A DNA stretch of 6,686 nt from Devosia sp. (GTDB lineage: Bacteria; Pseudomonadota; Alphaproteobacteria; Rhizobiales; Devosiaceae). The stretch is from contig DROE01000033.1 of assembly GCA_011322005.1 (NCBI GenBank), positions 1-6,686 of the forward strand, read 5' to 3'. The stretch's first letter is position 1. Every line of letters starts with the position of its first letter. The notes under the pieces were generated by a model, which saw nothing but the letters and a program-made list of their open reading frames with translations, was not told where the DNA came from and made no database searches. The translations under genes were made by a program, and so were the position numbers. Positions 5,517-6,686 of the stretch are shown one piece after another.

Positions 5517-6092
5517 ATGTCCGCTTCCCTCCTCACCCGGTTGATTTCCTTTGTTCTGGCCTTGGGATTTGCCGGCATTTTCCTTCCCGTTCACGCTGAT
5601 GAACTGGGCAGCCCCGCATGGGTTATCTCCGACACCGACCTGCGCTCGGGGCCGGGCATCCGCTACCCGGTCGTGGCCAGCGCTGCAAAAGGCGATGCCG
5701 TTGTCGTTTCCAGATGCTCGGACCGCTGGTGCCGGATTGCAGGCAGCGATGACTGGCTCTCCATCGACCAGCTCAGCTTTGGACAGACCGCTCGCGGTCC
5801 CTATAGCGGACCCAAATTTGAAACCCGCAGGGGTGGACCGGGGCAGGTGTGCTTTTTTGATGGCCTCAACTATTCGGGTAATTCGGTTTGCCAGCCTTCG
5901 GGGGGCGTCGCCCGCGATCTGTTATTGTTGGGCTGGGACAATAAAATAGCCTCGGTTTCCATAGATGGTGATGTTTCAGTCAATCTGTGCCGGGACCGCA
6001 ATTTCGCTTCTTATTGTGTCCTGGTCGACCAGAGCACACCAAAACTTGATCGCCTGCTGCTGAATGCGGCCAGCTCCTGGCAGGTTTGGTAA
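5517..6092 (+). CDS. Exported divergent SH3b plus crystallin-like protein
   Basis: The 191-residue product starts at ATG 5517, preceded by GGAGAA; this leader (GGAGAATCTC) is the same as that before the VWA gene. Residues 1-27 are a signal peptide ending PVHA. SH3b spans about 34-86 with DLRSGPG (41-47) and a Cys pair C67/C72 in RCSDRWC, but the DGWVS-NYL block of its paralogues is reduced to DDWLS. There is no proline tract, only a short basic linker. Residues 110-191 align with the crystallin-like domain of the 4741 protein (VCFF-x-G, NYSG, and the Cys positions). The first calcium motif is DNKIAS (141-146) and the second is lost (LNAASS, 182-187). Calcium binding is therefore doubtful. It lacks the shared operator and is probably transcribed with the 6149 gene, 56 bases downstream. 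An older, differently regulated paralogue is the best reading. Confidence 0.88.
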   Translation: MSASLLTRLISFVLALGFAGIFLPVHADELGSPAWVISDTDLRSGPGIRYPVVASAAKGDAVVVSRCSDRWCRIAGSDDWLSIDQLSFGQTARGPYSGPKFETRRGGPGQVCFFDGLNYSGNSVCQPSGGVARDLLLLGWDNKIASVSIDGDVSVNLCRDRNFASYCVLVDQSTPKLDRLLLNAASSWQVW

Positions 6093-6148
6093 GGCCGCCC
6101 GAGGCAAGGGCAACCTGGCCAAGCCGGAAATGAAATAGGGGGAAATAT

Positions 6149-6538
6149 ATGCTCAACTTGAGAGTCTTCGCGCGTTGTACACTTGCAGCCCTGTTCCTGG
6201 TGCCTGCGAATTCAGCACAAGCCCAGTTTGAACCCTCCCAGGCCAAAGTCTTCATTGACTGGCCTCAGCTTGAAGTTGAGCCGATGCAGGGGTTCAGTTC
6301 CGAATTCGCCATCTATGCACTGGTCGATCAGCCCAGGGTAGTTTACACCATAACCGTCACCACCCGCTCCAACGTCTCGGTTATGGGGGCGTTTCACTGC
6401 AACAAGGAATTTACCGTGCTGACAAGCTCCACCAACGGATATTATGATATTCGTTGCGTTGAAGAAGACCTGTTTGAGCAGGTACGCACCTATGTCCTGC
6501 GCATGGGCAAGGACGGGCTCTACAAACAGATCTTCTGA
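6149..6538 (+). CDS. Small exported protein of unknown family
   Basis: The 129-residue product starts at ATG 6149 behind a good ribosome binding site (GGGGGAAA, 6138-6145). Residues 1-25 form a clear signal peptide (ARCTLAALFLVP, then AQA before QFEPS). The mature part of about 104 residues has alternating hydrophobic and polar positions that suggest beta strands (SEFAIYALV, RVVYTITVTT, TYVLRMG). It has two cysteines, C84 and C103, that could form one disulfide. I do not recognise the family, and no SH3b, lectin or crystallin motif is present. It is co-oriented with the 5517 gene, 56 bases downstream with no clear terminator between, so co-transcription is likely. A periplasmic or secreted partner of the SH3b protein is possible but is inference only. 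Confidence 0.8.
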   Translation: MLNLRVFARCTLAALFLVPANSAQAQFEPSQAKVFIDWPQLEVEPMQGFSSEFAIYALVDQPRVVYTITVTTRSNVSVMGAFHCNKEFTVLTSSTNGYYDIRCVEEDLFEQVRTYVLRMGKDGLYKQIF

Positions 6539-6540
6539 TT

Positions 6541-6684
6541 CTAGACCGCTTCATGTTTAGATTGAAACAATTCTGTTTCATGATTGGCGAGATGGGCCAG
6601 TGCTGAAACGGGCAAAGCGCGATATTTGTTATCGGGCAAGACCGGTTTGGCTCTGGACATCCGCCAATCTGAAACCCAAGGGGG
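6541..6684 (-). CDS. Possible C-terminal end of a minus-strand ORF
   Basis: On the minus strand a frame is open from the right edge to a TAG at 6543-6541, giving 47 residues that end in SKHEAV. It contains SDWRMSRAKP and LAHLANHE, which I cannot assign to a family. It overlaps the palindromes described for this region, and random open frames of this length are common. It is listed because its start would lie outside the window. Confidence 0.2.
   Translation of the reverse strand, partial: PPWVSDWRMSRAKPVLPDNKYRALPVSALAHLANHETELFQSKHEAV
6563..6580. repeat. TGAAACA/TGTTTCA palindrome
   Basis: TGAAACA (6563-6569) and TGTTTCA (6574-6580) are perfect 7-base arms around ATTC. The palindrome begins 24 bases after the stop of the 6149 gene. 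There is no T-run, so if it is a terminator it is not a standard one. The surrounding text resembles short palindromic repeats scattered in rhizobial-type genomes; that is recollection, untested here. Confidence 0.5.
6575..6675. repeat. Imperfect inverted repeat in the 3' intergenic region
   Basis: The arm 6575-6600 (GTTTCA, GATTGGCG, GATG, CCAG) is repeated in inverted form at 6650-6675 (CTGG, CATC, CGCCAATC, TGAAAC), with one- to two-base gaps. The roughly 50 bases between the arms hold no recognisable gene. The whole 6539-6686 stretch may be a dispersed repeat element or the edge of one. Confidence 0.5.
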
Positions 6685-6686
6685 AC

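Overview
The window reads as the chromosome of a moderately GC-rich alphaproteobacterium, most likely of the Rhizobiales (Hyphomicrobiales). The protein types are common there: a secreted von Willebrand A protein starting its metal site with DGSGSMWGQIDG, small exported SH3b proteins, and a VWREA/VCVTP-type cysteine motif. This placement rests on family recognition from memory, not on a search.

Layout. (1) Positions 1-1462, minus strand: the N-terminal 487 residues of an exported VWA-domain protein that runs off the left edge. It carries tandem 88-residue repeats. (2) Positions 1463-1798: a divergent control region. (3) Plus strand: four exported paralogues, at 1799-2917 (372 aa), 3713-4522 (269 aa), 4741-5364 (207 aa) and 5517-6092 (191 aa). 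Each has a signal peptide, one bacterial SH3 (SH3b) domain with a Cys pair, a linker, and then a different C-terminal module. The modules are a beta/gamma-crystallin-like domain plus an unnamed C-terminal domain; a three-fold ricin-type beta-trefoil; a beta/gamma-crystallin-like domain; and a divergent crystallin-like domain. (4) A fifth exported protein of unknown family lies at 6149-6538. (5) Between the first two paralogues, 3328-3522 holds a short proline-rich ORF that looks like the C-terminal end of another secreted protein, possibly a gene remnant. (6) Positions 6539-6686 hold palindromic sequence and perhaps the end of a minus-strand ORF.

Control. The first three SH3b genes share an upstream element: GTTCAG-type half-sites repeated exactly every 11 bp. 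In two of the three an inverted CTGAAC half-site precedes them, again at the same phase. A weak -10-like hexamer sits at the same distance downstream in all three. This is the geometry expected for a response regulator of the OmpR/PhoB class, and it suggests the three genes form one regulon although separate promoters and stem-loops/terminators divide them. The fourth paralogue and the fifth gene lack the element and probably form a separate two-gene unit.

How the genes may work together (inference): all products are exported. SH3b domains are generally thought to bind peptidoglycan or other wall ligands, and the proline tracts would act as stiff spacers. The C-terminal lectin or crystallin-like domains would present glycan or calcium binding outward. 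The cluster therefore looks like an envelope-display set under common control, beside an exported metal-site VWA protein. No enzyme is recognisable in the window.
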